This document shows, one piece after another, positions 30,856 to 40,475 of a DNA stretch of 64,000 nucleotides. Each line of letters begins with the position of its first letter. Position 1 is the first letter of the stretch. A model generated the notes under the pieces. It did not search any database, had not been told where the DNA came from, and was given only the letters and a program-made list of their open reading frames with translations. The stretch is taken from the NCBI RefSeq assembly GCF_001888055.1, contig NZ_LXHZ01000016.1, forward strand, positions 1 to 64,000, in the 5' to 3' direction. The DNA is from Rappaport israeli (GTDB lineage: Bacteria; Pseudomonadota; Gammaproteobacteria; Cardiobacteriales; Cardiobacteriaceae). Position numbers and translations under genes: made by a program.

Positions 30856-31318
30856 ATTGAGCAATGCAAAGACTTGGGGCGCTGTCGTCTTGTAGTTGTA
30901 GGTGGTGGCTGAGTTGAAGGCTGTTTAGGCGTCGGCTGAGTTTAAGTCCGATAAAACTGCCAATAAGGGCGCTGATGAGTTGTAGTCCTTCATTGAAGTT
31001 TAGGAAAAATGCGCTACTTAGTCCTATGAAAAATCCTGTAAGAGCTAGCGCGTAGAGGATGGTGGCGGTGCGGTTAAGTAGCGATGCAGGAATTTTTAAA
31101 TAGGCGGTGGTGTTGGGATGTACAGTGGGATTGGCTTGGGAGTGTGGGAAGCGGTAGGTGATGTTGGCGTTTGGGCGGATGCCTTTAAACCATGGGTTGG
31201 CGCCACATCCTTGTCCTTGAGCGCATTTGGGGCAGCTGGCGCGGGGGTCTGCAATTTTAAAGTGGATGTGGTGTGTGTCGATGTGGGTGATGTGGATGGG
31301 GAGGGTGTAGTGGGTCAT
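30836..31318 (-). CDS. rseC: RseC/MucC family protein (SoxR-reducing system)
   Basis: Two-helix membrane protein that, with the Rsx (Rnf) complex, keeps SoxR reduced, and in E. coli modulates sigma-E. Cysteine cluster CPKCAQGQGCG at residues about 29-39, followed by two transmembrane helices (ATILYALALTGFFIGL and LISALIGSFIGL). 160 residues. Its presence with rnfABC at the left edge fits an Rsx function. No rpoE, rseA or rseB is adjacent. Confidence 0.88.
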   Translation of the reverse strand: MTHYTLPIHITHIDTHHIHFKIADPRASCPKCAQGQGCGANPWFKGIRPNANITYRFPHSQANPTVHPNTTAYLKIPASLLNRTATILYALALTGFFIGLSSAFFLNFNEGLQLISALIGSFIGLKLSRRLNSLQLSHHLQLQDDSAPSLCIAQSTSASS

Positions 31319-31407
31319 GGCTGGAGTGGTTTTTGAATTTTGGCGATTGTAACGGATAATGCGCGGTTTTGTCGCTTGTGCGTGGTTAATTTTTGTTTGA
31401 GGCTGTT

Positions 31408-32458
31408 ATGAAAAAGATGATGTGGGTTTTTTGGGTGGTGTGGTTGTTTTCTCTTGAGGTTTGGGCGCAGTCGGCGTTAACGGTGGAGGTGGTGCTGCCT
31501 AAGCAAGAGGTGGTGGAGAAGGTGCATGAAGCGAGTGGATTTGTGCGCGCTAAGGCTTTGGCAAGTGTGGATGCGCGTTTAAATGGGGCGGTGCTTACAG
31601 ACATTGCGGTTGAGGTGGGGGATGTGGTGGAAAGGGGGCGGTGTTGATGCGCTTTGATGCGGCTATGATAGAGCAGGAGTTGGCACAGGCAAAGGCGCAG
31701 TTGGCGCAGGCGGAGGTGGCGTTGCGCTTGGGGGGGCGCAATGCAAAAAGAGCGCAGGAATTGCTAGCAGAGCGGGCGATGAGTGCAATGGAGGCAGAGC
31801 AGTTGGTGGCGTCGCGTGATGAGGCGAAGGCGCGTGTGGCGCAGGCTAAGGCGTTGGTTGAGTTGCAAAAATTGCGTTTGGAGTATGCAGAGGTGGTGGC
31901 GCCTGTTGCTGGGGTGGTGAGTGCGAAATTGGCAGTTTTGGGGCAGACGGCGACGGTGGGGATGCCACTTTTGCAGATGATGGTCGATGGGGCGTTGCAG
32001 TGGCAGGCGGAGGTGCCGAGTGAGTGGCTTTCTGAGGTGGAGGTGGGGACGGCGGTGCGCTTGAAGTTTGATGAAATGGAGGTTTCTGGGGTGGTGGAAA
32101 ATATTGCGCCAGTGGTCGATGAGCGTTCACGGCGTGGGTTGGTGTATGTGGATTTGCAAGAGACGGCGGGGTTGCGCGCTGGGCTGTTGTTGCGGGGGGA
32201 GTTTTTAGTGGATTCTTATGAGGCATTGACTGTGCCTAGTTCGGCGGTAACGATTGAGGATGGCTATCACTATGTTTGGGTGGTCGATGATTCAAGTCGT
32301 GTGCATCGTCAGAATGTTGAGGTGGGACGGCGCGATAATCAGCGTGTAGAGGTGCGTGGGGTGGAAGCGCAGGCGCGTTTGGTGATGCGTGGGGGGAGTT
32401 TTTGGTGGATGGGGATTTGGTGCACGTGGTGAATCAGTCGCCTACTTTGGCGCGCTAG
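31408..32458 (+). CDS. RND efflux membrane-fusion (periplasmic adaptor) protein
   Basis: Adaptor linking an RND pump to an outer-membrane channel. Signal sequence MKKMMWVFWVVWLFSLEVWA, first lipoyl half (GFVRAKALASVDAR, VGDVVERGAVLMRFD), Ala/Gln-rich coiled hairpin (AQAKAQLAQAEVAL), second lipoyl half (EVVAPVAGVVSA). Two indels: G5 at 31634-31638 and T5 at 32399-32403; corrected it ends VNQSPTLAR at 32458, about 350 residues. Followed after 37 bases by the pump gene. No outer-membrane factor gene is present. Confidence 0.9.
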
Positions 32459-32495
32459 AGGGGCGGGATTTGAGTTTTTATAAGGTGGGTGTGTG

Positions 32496-35400
32496 ATGAA
32501 TGTTTCGGCGTATGCGATTCGTAATCCTTTGTTTGCGGTGATGTTGTTTGTGTTGTTGACTGTTGGGGGATTTTTAGTTTTCAGCAGATGAAGGTGCAAC
32601 AGTTTCCTGATATTGATTTTCCTATGATTGTGGTGACGATAACGCAAGCTGGGGTTTCGCCTGAACAGTTGGAAAATGATGTGGCAAAAACGGTTGAGGA
32701 TAAGGTGGCGTCCATTGCTGGGGTGAAGCATATCCGTTCGATTGTGCAAACGGGTGTGGCGACGGTGATGATTGAGTTTGAGTTGGAAAAATCATTACAG
32801 GAGGCGCTTGATGAGGTGCGTTCGGCGGTTGATGAGATTCGTGGGTCGTTGCCTGTGGAGGCGAATGAGCCAATTGTGAGCAAGGCTTCGACGTCTGGTT
32901 TGCCCATTGTAACTTATACGATTGCCGATGAGAATATGGATGCATTGGCGTTGTCTTGGTATGTGGATAATACGCTGTTTAAGCAATTATCCAGTATTGA
33001 GGGGGTGGGGGCGTTGAGTCGTGTGGGTGGGGTGTCGCGTGAGATTCGTGTAGAGCCTGACCCTGTGGCGCTAGAAGGTTATGGGGTGAGTATTGTAGAG
33101 ATTTCTCAACAAATTGATGCTTTGCAACAGGATTTATCGAGTGGGGTAGCGCGTGTGGGCGCGGGTAGGCAGCCTATTCGAACGATGGCAGCTTTAGATA
33201 ATGCGGCGGCGCTGGCGGATTTGCGTTTGCAGGTGGGTAATGGGCAGACGGTGCGCTTGGGCGATATCGCGCGTATTAAGGATACGCAGGCAGAGCCTTC
33301 AACCGTGCGCTACTGGATGGGCGTGAGGTGGTGGGATTTGAGATTACGCGTAGTCGCGGGGCGAGTGAGGTGGCGGTTATGGAACGGGTGGATGCGCTAC
33401 TGGATAGGTTGGCGGCACAAAATCCACAATTACAGTTTGAGAAGGTGTTTGATTTGGCAACGCCTGTAAAACAAGATTATCACGCTTCTATTCAAATGCT
33501 CATTGAAGGGGGGATTTTGGCGGTGGTAGTGGTGTTTGCGTTTTTGCGCAATGTGCGTGCGACTTTTGTGGCGGCAACGGCATTGCCTTTGTCGATTATT
33601 CCTGCATTTATTGGCATTTATTGGTTGGGTTTTAGTATTAATGCGATTTCATTATTGGCGTTGTCGCTGGTGATTGGGGTGTTGGTTGATGATGCAATTG
33701 TTGAGATTGAAAATATTATGCGTCATTTACGCTTGGGCAAAACGCCTTATCAGGCGGCGATGGAGGCGGCAGATGAAATTGGTTTGGCGGTTGTTGCAAC
33801 GACGTTTACGCTGATTGCAGTTTTTTTGCCAACGGCGTTTATGAGTGGGGTGATTGGGCAGTTTTTTAAACAATTTGGTTGGACGGCTTCTATTGCAATT
33901 TTTGCCTCGCTGTTGGTGGCAAGGTTGCTAACGCCGATGATGTCGGCTTATTTATTAAAACCTGATAGGTCGGTGGAGCCTGAAAAAGGGCGTTTGATGC
34001 GTGGATATTTAAAATTGGTGCGCTGGACGATTCGTTGGCGGTGGCTGACGTTAGGGGTAACTTTGGCGCTGTTTATAGGGTCGTTGAGTTTGGGGCGGTA
34101 TTTATCAACGGCGTTTATTCCCGCAGATGATTTTTCACAATCTAGAGTGCAAATTGAATTGCCCCCTGAATCAACGCTTGAAGATACGCAACAGGTGAGC
34201 GAATGGGCGCGCGCGGCGATTGCTGAGATTGATGGGATTGAGCATGTTTATACTTCTATTGGTGGGGCGCATGCGGATTTGGAAAAAGATTCAGGCGGTA
34301 GTGGTGAGGTGCGAAAGGCAACGCTAAATTTGGTGTTGGCAGAGCGTGGCACGCGAGCTTTGAAAACTATTATTGAGCGCCAAATTACAAAGGCGCTGGA
34401 GAATGTGCCCGGGGCGCGCTTTAGCGTGGGATTGAGTAACGGGGGAGAGCAGAATTATAAAATTGCGCTAACCAGTAATTATCCACAGGCGTTAAAACAA
34501 ACAACACGGCAACTGATTGATGAATTGCGCACTTTACCCAATGCGTCGAATGTGCGCAGTGATGAAGGTTTGGTGCGTGAGGAGCTTAAAATCTACCTGA
34601 TTATTTGAAGATGGCGGATAGAGGGATTACAACAGCGGAGATTGCGCGCACGCTTAGGGTGGCGACGTCGGGGGATTATCCATCGATGTTGTCAAAGTTA
34701 AATTTAAATCAGCGTCAAATTCCAATAGTGGTAACGTTGCCTGAAAAAGCGCGTGGTGATTTGTCAACATTGCTAGATTTGCAGGTGGTGGGTGCAAAAG
34801 GGGCGGTGCGCTTGGGGGATGTGGTGGCGTTGAGTTTTGATTCAGGGCCTTCAGGGTTAAATCGCTATGACCGCAAACGCACGGTAACCATTACCGCAGA
34901 GCCAAGAGAGGGGAGTTTGGGGGAATTAATCGCTCATGCGCGCGAATTGCCGACTTTAAAAGCGCTACAAAATACCGCCAATGGTGGGGCATCTAATAAG
35001 CGCGTGCAACTCTCTGAGCAGGGACAGGCTGAAAATCTGCGTGAGCTGTTTTCTGGTTTTATTATGGCAATGTTTGTTGGGGTGTTGTGCATTTATGGGG
35101 TGTTGGTGTTGTTGTTTAAAAAAGTTTTGCAACCGCTAACGATTCTGATGGCATTGCCATTGTCTATTGGTGGGGCGTTTGTGGGGTTGTTGTTAAGTCA
35201 AAGCGCGTTGTCAATGCCTTCGATGATTGGTTTTATTATGTTGATGGGGATTGCGACTAAAAATTCGATTTTGCTGGTTGATTACGCCATTTTGGCGCAA
35301 GAGAAAGACGGATTGTCGCGCTTGGAGGCAATTCTTGATGCCTGCTCTAAACGCGCCCGCCCCATTATTATGACAACAATTGCAATGGGGGCAGGGATGT

Positions 35401-35615
35401 TGCCGTTAATTCTAGGCTGGGGTGAGGCAGATCCGTCTTTTAGGCGCCCTATGGGGGTTGCTGTGTTTGGCGGATTGATGACCTCTACGCTGTTGAGTTT
35501 GGTCGTTATTCCGACGGTCTATACTTTGATGGATGATTTGGGACGTTTGTTTAAAAAGGGATTAGGCGGAATCAGTCAACCCCATGGTGACGCTAAACCA
35601 AAGACAGTGGAATAA
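32496..35615 (+). CDS. RND (HAE1-type) multidrug efflux permease
   Basis: Proton-driven inner-membrane pump, about 1040 residues. N-terminal helix MNVSAYAIRNPLFAVML, QQFPDIDFPMI, the transmembrane-4 proton relay VIGVLVDDAIVEIENI (two Asp), PTAFMSG, and late GIATKNSILLVDYA and ARPIIMTT motifs. Three single-base losses: T5 at 32571-32575, C at 33313 and CC at 34596-34597. The substrate cannot be told from sequence. Operon with the adaptor; no adjacent TetR-type regulator. Confidence 0.93.
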
Positions 35616-35620
35616 TCCTG

Positions 35621-35977
35621 ATGAGGCGACAAAAAATTGGATTGGGATTGGTTTGGCTGGCTTTATTGGTGTTGTTGGTCAGTTATGCACTTGGGCTGTG
35701 GTGGACTCATCAACATGATGGTAGGCGGTTGTTTGCAGGTGGGGTGTTGTTGGTGTTGCCTTTGTTGTATTTTGTCGCGCAGATGCTTGTTGTGCGTGCA
35801 AAAACTTTTGTGGCGCTGGCGTTATTAGCGCCGCTGTATTTATTTTATGGGGGTGTGGTATGGATTTGGGGGGATTGGCGCTTTGGTGCGTGGTTGTGTG
35901 GCTGGGCGGTGGTGTTGCAGGTGGGGGCGATTTTGCATAATTTTCAGCGTAGGATAAAGCGTAAAGTATCGCGATAA
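35621..35977 (+). CDS. DUF2069 membrane protein
   Basis: 118 residues with four predicted transmembrane helices and a very basic C-terminus (RRIKRKVSR). The pattern LYLFYGGVVWIWGD with a final HNFQRR is what I recall for DUF2069 proteins of gammaproteobacteria. Follows the RND pump by 5 bases, so probably co-transcribed. Function unknown. Confidence 0.75.
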   Translation: MRRQKIGLGLVWLALLVLLVSYALGLWWTHQHDGRRLFAGGVLLVLPLLYFVAQMLVVRAKTFVALALLAPLYLFYGGVVWIWGDWRFGAWLCGWAVVLQVGAILHNFQRRIKRKVSR

Positions 35978-36277
35978 AAGGTGGCGTGGTTCTGATGCTT
36001 TTATTGTTCACCATACGCCATTTTAATATCGAGCCTCTCAAGAGAATAAAGTTCGCTGAAACAATCTGCTAACCTTTTGTGGGGATTTTGACTGTAAAAA
36101 TAGTTTATTTTCTGTTGTTTGAACCCTTTGCGTAGAGAAAAAATTGGGGTGAATTCATGATTTGATGGATTGCGCCTTGGTTTTCTTATCAATGAAATCA
36201 CCCCCAACTTGTTGTCAAGGCTTGGGGGTGAATGTGCGGTGATTGTCAGCGCAAAGTTTTGGCAGTAGAGAGGATGG
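35978..36277. other. Gene-free stretch between DUF2069 and the GST gene
   Basis: 300 bases with no convincing gene. A minus-strand frame at 36001-36207 is open but has no ribosome site and no recognisable product. The one ordered element is the hairpin at 36197-36231, listed separately. Confidence 0.5.
36197..36231. repeat. Strong inverted repeat
   Basis: ATCACCCCCAA pairs with TTGGGGGTGA; an inner TTG/CAA adds to the stem. No T-run follows on either strand, so it does not look like an ordinary terminator. Confidence 0.6.
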
Positions 36278-36913
36278 TTAGACCTGCCAGTCTTTGGCTT
36301 CGTTAAAGCCGAGTTCAGACGGGGTTTGTGGGCGGTTTTGGAGGCTTTGATTATGGGTAAGGCTTAAAATGGCACGTTGTTGTATGGCATGCAAGGCTTG
36401 CTGGTTGCTGGCGCTTAGATGCGCTGTGAGCGTAGGTTGTCTAAGGCTTAAATAGTCAAAAGCGCAGGCTAATATGATTTGTGCGTAGTCGTTGCTGTTG
36501 GCTTGGAGCTCTGGGGCGCTGTGAAGGGCGCGGATGATGCTTTGCTGAGCACGCTCAATAAAAGGATGTTCAGGTTGGGTTTTAGGGGCAAAATGCTTAA
36601 GAGAAAAGGCTTTGACAATTTGCTCAATCAAGCTGTAGGCGTAGGCAAAAAGATTGAGATTGGCTTGATTGTTGGCGTTATTGACAAAAGCATCTGGGTG
36701 GAGAAATTGGCAGATAAGGGAGGTTTGGTACAAGGTATGATTGTCATCACTGATAAGAGTGGGGATTTGGGAAAAAGGATTATGAGTGGTGAGGGATTCA
36801 GGGTTATCCCATGGGTTGACGAAATTGAGTTTGAGTTGGGTGTGGTTGGCTATTATGGCGGTGATAAGAGTAAGGCGAGAAAAAGGAGAGGTGGGGCTTA
36901 GATAAAGTTGCAT
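36278..36913 (-). CDS. Glutathione S-transferase-like protein
   Basis: 211 residues. Thioredoxin-like N-domain with LYLSPTSPFSRLTLITAI (active-site Ser region), FSQIPTLISDD (cis-Pro) and TLYQTSLICQFL (glutathione gamma-glutamyl site), then a helical C-domain. Subclass and substrate not determinable. Monocistronic, ahead of mdh in the same direction with 76 bases between. Confidence 0.83.
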   Translation of the reverse strand: MQLYLSPTSPFSRLTLITAIIANHTQLKLNFVNPWDNPESLTTHNPFSQIPTLISDDNHTLYQTSLICQFLHPDAFVNNANNQANLNLFAYAYSLIEQIVKAFSLKHFAPKTQPEHPFIERAQQSIIRALHSAPELQANSNDYAQIILACAFDYLSLRQPTLTAHLSASNQQALHAIQQRAILSLTHNQSLQNRPQTPSELGFNEAKDWQV

Positions 36914-36989
36914 GATGTTGTTCTTTTTTTGAGAGTTTGAACGATTTTTAGCTTAAAGCGCGCAGTGGATGCTACGCGCTTTTAAAAGA

Positions 36990-37973
36990 TTAAGCGTTGA
37001 GTAGGTGGGTAATCGCATCGCGCTCTTCGCGCAATTCTTGCTCAGTGGCGCGCATTTTTTCTTGGCTGAATTCACTAAGCTCAAGCCCTTGCACGATTTC
37101 ATAATCGCCATTTTTACAACGACAAGGGAAAGAATAAATTAATCCTTTTTCAATGCCATAGGAGCCATCAGAAGGAACCGCCATACTAACCCAGTCGTTT
37201 TCAGGAGTGCCTAAAGCCCAAGTGCGCATGTGGTCAATGGCAGCAGAGGCAGCAGAGGCAGCAGAAGATGCACCGCGTGCTTTAATGATGGCCGCACCGC
37301 GTTGTTGAACCTCTGGAATAAAGGTTTTCTCATACCATTGCTGGTTGATTTTCTCTTGTACGGGCTGTCCGTTAATCATGGCGTGCGCTAGATCAGGATA
37401 TTGAGTTGCAGAATGATTGCCCCAAATGGTGAGATTGCTTAGGTCGGTAGTGTGTACGTTGAGTTTATCCGCCAATAAACTTAGTGCGCGATTGTGGTCA
37501 AGTCGGGTCATGGCGGTGAAGTTTTTAGGGTTGAGGTCGGGTGCAAAGGTTTTAGTAATAAGCGCATTAGTGTTTGCGGGATTGCCGACAACAAGCACTT
37601 TAACGTTGCGATTGGCATGCTCGTTTAGTGCTTGACCTTGTGGTTTGAAAATTGCGCCATTGGCTTCGAGAAGGTCTTTGCGTTCCATGCCTGCGCTACG
37701 AGGGCGCGCACCTACCAGTAGCGCATAATCACAATCTTTAAAAGCGATACTGGCTTTGTCGGTGGCGATAATGTCGGCAAGCAGTGGAAAGGCACAATCT
37801 TTTAATTCCATAACCACGCCTTTTAAAGCCTCTAGCGCATTAGGAATTTCAAGGAGTTGGAGAATGATAGGTTGGTCTTTGCCAAGCATTTCACCAGAGG
37901 CAATGCGAAAAGCCATAGCATAGCCAATATTGCCTGCAGCACCTGTAATACTAACGCGAACGGGTTGTTTCAT
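36990..37973 (-). CDS. mdh: Malate dehydrogenase
   Basis: TCA-cycle enzyme oxidising malate to oxaloacetate with [36 protein letters not shown] (substrate Arg residues), [10 protein letters not shown], the catalytic [12 protein letters not shown] and [15 protein letters not shown]. 327 residues, intact; the form is the cytosolic-type Mdh of beta- and some gammaproteobacteria rather than E. coli Mdh. AGGAGA lies 7 bases before the ATG. Confidence 0.96.
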   Translation of the reverse strand: MKQPVRVSITGAAGNIGYAMAFRIASGEMLGKDQPIILQLLEIPNALEALKGVVMELKDCAFPLLADIIATDKASIAFKDCDYALLVGARPRSAGMERKDLLEANGAIFKPQGQALNEHANRNVKVLVVGNPANTNALITKTFAPDLNPKNFTAMTRLDHNRALSLLADKLNVHTTDLSNLTIWGNHSATQYPDLAHAMINGQPVQEKINQQWYEKTFIPEVQQRGAAIIKARGASSAASAASAAIDHMRTWALGTPENDWVSMAVPSDGSYGIEKGLIYSFPCRCKNGDYEIVQGLELSEFSQEKMRATEQELREERDAITHLLNA

Positions 37974-38083
37974 CGGGGGGTCTCCTCTAGGATTTAAAAA
38001 ATTTGAGTATAGCAGTTCTTAATTCTCTAACGTAAGGCAATTTTAATGTAAAATGAGCGCTCAATTTATGAAAGGACGCTGTT

Positions 38084-38635
38084 ATGGTTAATGTTAAATT
38101 TAATAAATTAGTAGGGCTTATGGCAGGATTTTGCTTGTCAGCGGTATGGGCGCAACAGGCGAATGAGCCTTTGGAATTACAACATGATGTGTTTTACAAA
38201 TGGCAGGAAAAAGGAATTGCACACTACAGCAAAACCATGCCTAGAGGGGTGGGTAATTATATTATTTTAAATAAATATGGCATGGTGGTGTTTGATTCAA
38301 AACAATCAGTAGAGCCTGATTTGTCGCTTACCACTGCCAAAGCAGTGCGCCCAATGCCTCATGATTCTAATGAAATGAATTCTTTTGCACATGAAGAGAA
38401 TGTTAAAAGCAATAGAACTTTTGAAATGCCCAGTGCTGCTAGGGCTAAAGAGCAAGAGCAAATTATTACACGCGAACAACGCTGTGAAGAGGCGCAAGAG
38501 CAGTTGACCACGATTCGTCAAAATGAGGTGATTTATGAGGAAGATAAGGAAGGGAATTTGATTCCTTTGGACCAACAAACAGTCAATGCGCGTAGAGAAC
38601 AAGCAGAGAATGATATTCGCGAATTGTGTCATTAA
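38084..38635 (+). CDS. DUF4124-type periplasmic protein
   Basis: 183 residues with a signal peptide (LVGLMAGFCLSAVWA) and a short domain VFYKWQEKGIAHYSKTMP, similar to DUF4124 (consensus Y-W-D-x-G-x-x-H-Y-S). The remainder is polar, Glu/Gln-rich and helical and ends REQAENDIRELCH. AAGGA lies 8 bases before the ATG; a TAAAAT at 38049-38054 may be a -10. Function unknown. Confidence 0.75.
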   Translation: MVNVKFNKLVGLMAGFCLSAVWAQQANEPLELQHDVFYKWQEKGIAHYSKTMPRGVGNYIILNKYGMVVFDSKQSVEPDLSLTTAKAVRPMPHDSNEMNSFAHEENVKSNRTFEMPSAARAKEQEQIITREQRCEEAQEQLTTIRQNEVIYEEDKEGNLIPLDQQTVNARREQAENDIRELCH

Positions 38636-38679
38636 GGTTTTGTTCGTAGGTCTGTTTATTGTTAGAGATTAAATTGTTT

Positions 38680-38715
38680 GGCGGTGCTTTTGGCACTGCC
38701 TCTCTTATTTATTGG
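38680..38715 (+). terminator. Probable terminator after the DUF4124 gene
   Basis: GGCGGTGC / GCACTGCC (one G-T pair) with TTTTG loop, followed by a T-rich tail TCTCTTATTTATT. Confidence 0.7.
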
Positions 38716-38761
38716 GTTGTTTTAAATCTTTTTTCATTGTTTTAATTTTTAGGGGATAGCG

Positions 38762-40466
38762 ATGCGTTTGTCGTCATTTTGGTTGAGTACTCAAAAAGAA
38801 ACGCCAGCGGAAGCGGAGGTGGTTAGTCATCAATTAATGTTGCGCGCGGGGATGATTCGTCAGACGGCAGTGGGGGTGTATTCGTGGTTGCCTTTAGGGC
38901 TTAGAGTGTTGAAAAAGTTGAGGCGATTGTGCGTGAGGAGATGAACCGTGCGGGGGCGCTGGAGGTGTTTATGCCGATGGTGCAACCTAACGAGTTGTGG
39001 CGAGAATCCAAGCGGTGGCAGGATTATGGCCTGAGTTGTTGCGGTTTTTAGACCGCCATGAGCGGGAATATTGTTTGGGGCCAACGCATGAAGAGGTGGT
39101 TACGGATTTAATGCGTCGTGATTTAACAAGTTATAAGCAATTGCCTTTGAATGTCTATCAGATTCAAACAAAATTTAGAGATGAAATTCGTCCGCGGTTT
39201 GGGGTGATGCGTGGGCGAGAGTTTTTGATGAAAGATGGCTATTCGTTTCACTTAGATGAGGCGTGTTTGCAACAAACTTATGAGGCGATGTATCAGGCAT
39301 ATTGTCGTATTTTTGAGCGTATTGGTTTGGATTATCGCGCGGTATTGGCAGATAACGGCTCAATTGGGGGGACGGGTTCGCATGAGTTTCATGTGTTAGC
39401 TCAAACTGGAGAGGATGATATTGTTTTTTCTCAAGATGGCAGTTATGCAGCCAATATGGAGAAGGCGCAGGCGTATATCGCGCCTGTTGAGTGCGCTGAT
39501 GCGGGGGTGGAGAAGGTGAAATTTGCAACGCCAGAGTGTGGTTCAATTGAGCAGTTGTGCGCGCAATATGATGTAGATGCGATGCAAAGTGTGAAAACTT
39601 TGCTGGTTAAAGGAGCTCAGGAGGGGCAGTTGGTGGCGCTGGTTTTGCGTGGTGGGGATTCTCTTAATGAGGTGAAGGCTGAGCATTTGGATGTAGTGGC
39701 AAGTCCGCTGGTGTTTGCTGATGAGGCGGAGGTGCGCGCGGTGGTGGGGGCTGGTTTTGGCTCGTTGGGTCCGTTTGAGTTGGGGTTGCCTTTGGTTGTG
39801 GATTATGAGGCGGCGCGGTTGGCGGATTTTGTTGCAGGTGCTAATGAGGATGGGTTTCACTATAAGCATTTGAATATGGCGCGTGATGTGCCTGAGGCGA
39901 TGGTGGCGGATATTCGTAATGTGATAGAAGGGGATTTGTCGCCACAGACGCGCAGTCCGTTATTGATTAAGCGCGGGATTGAGGTGGGGCATATTTTCCA
40001 GTTGGGGGTGAAATATTCTCAATCGATGGGGCTGAAGGTGCCACTGGAAGATGGCGGGAGTACAACGCCTTTGATGGGATGTTATGGCATTGGGGTATCG
40101 CGAATTGTGGCGGCGGCAATTGAGCAAAATCATGATGCGCGTGGCATTATTTTTCCACAGGCGATAGCGCCTTTTTCTGTGGCGATTTTACCGCTTAATG
40201 CGCATAAATCGGCGGAGGTGGCTGAGGCTGCTGAGAAATTATATGCGCAATTGCTAGATTGTGGGGTTGAGGTGGCGTTAGATGATAGAGGTAAGCGTGC
40301 TGGGGTGATGTTTGCGGATATGGATTTGATTGGCGTGCCGATGCGGGTGGTGATTTCTGATAAAACGTTGGCACAGGGCGCGGTGGAGTTTAAATTACGC
40401 CGTGAGGAGGAGGCGCAACTAGTGGCGCTTTCTGAGGTAGTTGCGCAGATAAAGGCGCTGATTTAG
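38762..40466 (+). CDS. proS: Prolyl-tRNA synthetase
   Basis: Class II synthetase of the long bacterial type with the editing insertion between motifs 2 and 3. Start [32 protein letters not shown] (motif 2 region), [21 protein letters not shown], editing-domain residues about 220-400, motif 3 [10 protein letters not shown]. Frameshifts at A5 38912-38916 (restoring [12 protein letters not shown]) and CC 39030-39031 (restoring [12 protein letters not shown]). About 569 residues. Essential, so breaks are likely read errors. AGGGGAT sits before the ATG. Confidence 0.96.
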
Positions 40467-40475
40467 CGGTTTTTG

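Noticed and set aside
36001-36207. Minus-strand frame of 68 codons
   Set aside because: No ribosome site, low-complexity start and no recognisable product; left as gene-free.
37240-37275. Tandem GCAGCAGAG-type repeat inside mdh
   Set aside because: It encodes the normal conserved Ser/Ala stretch before AAIDH, at the usual length.
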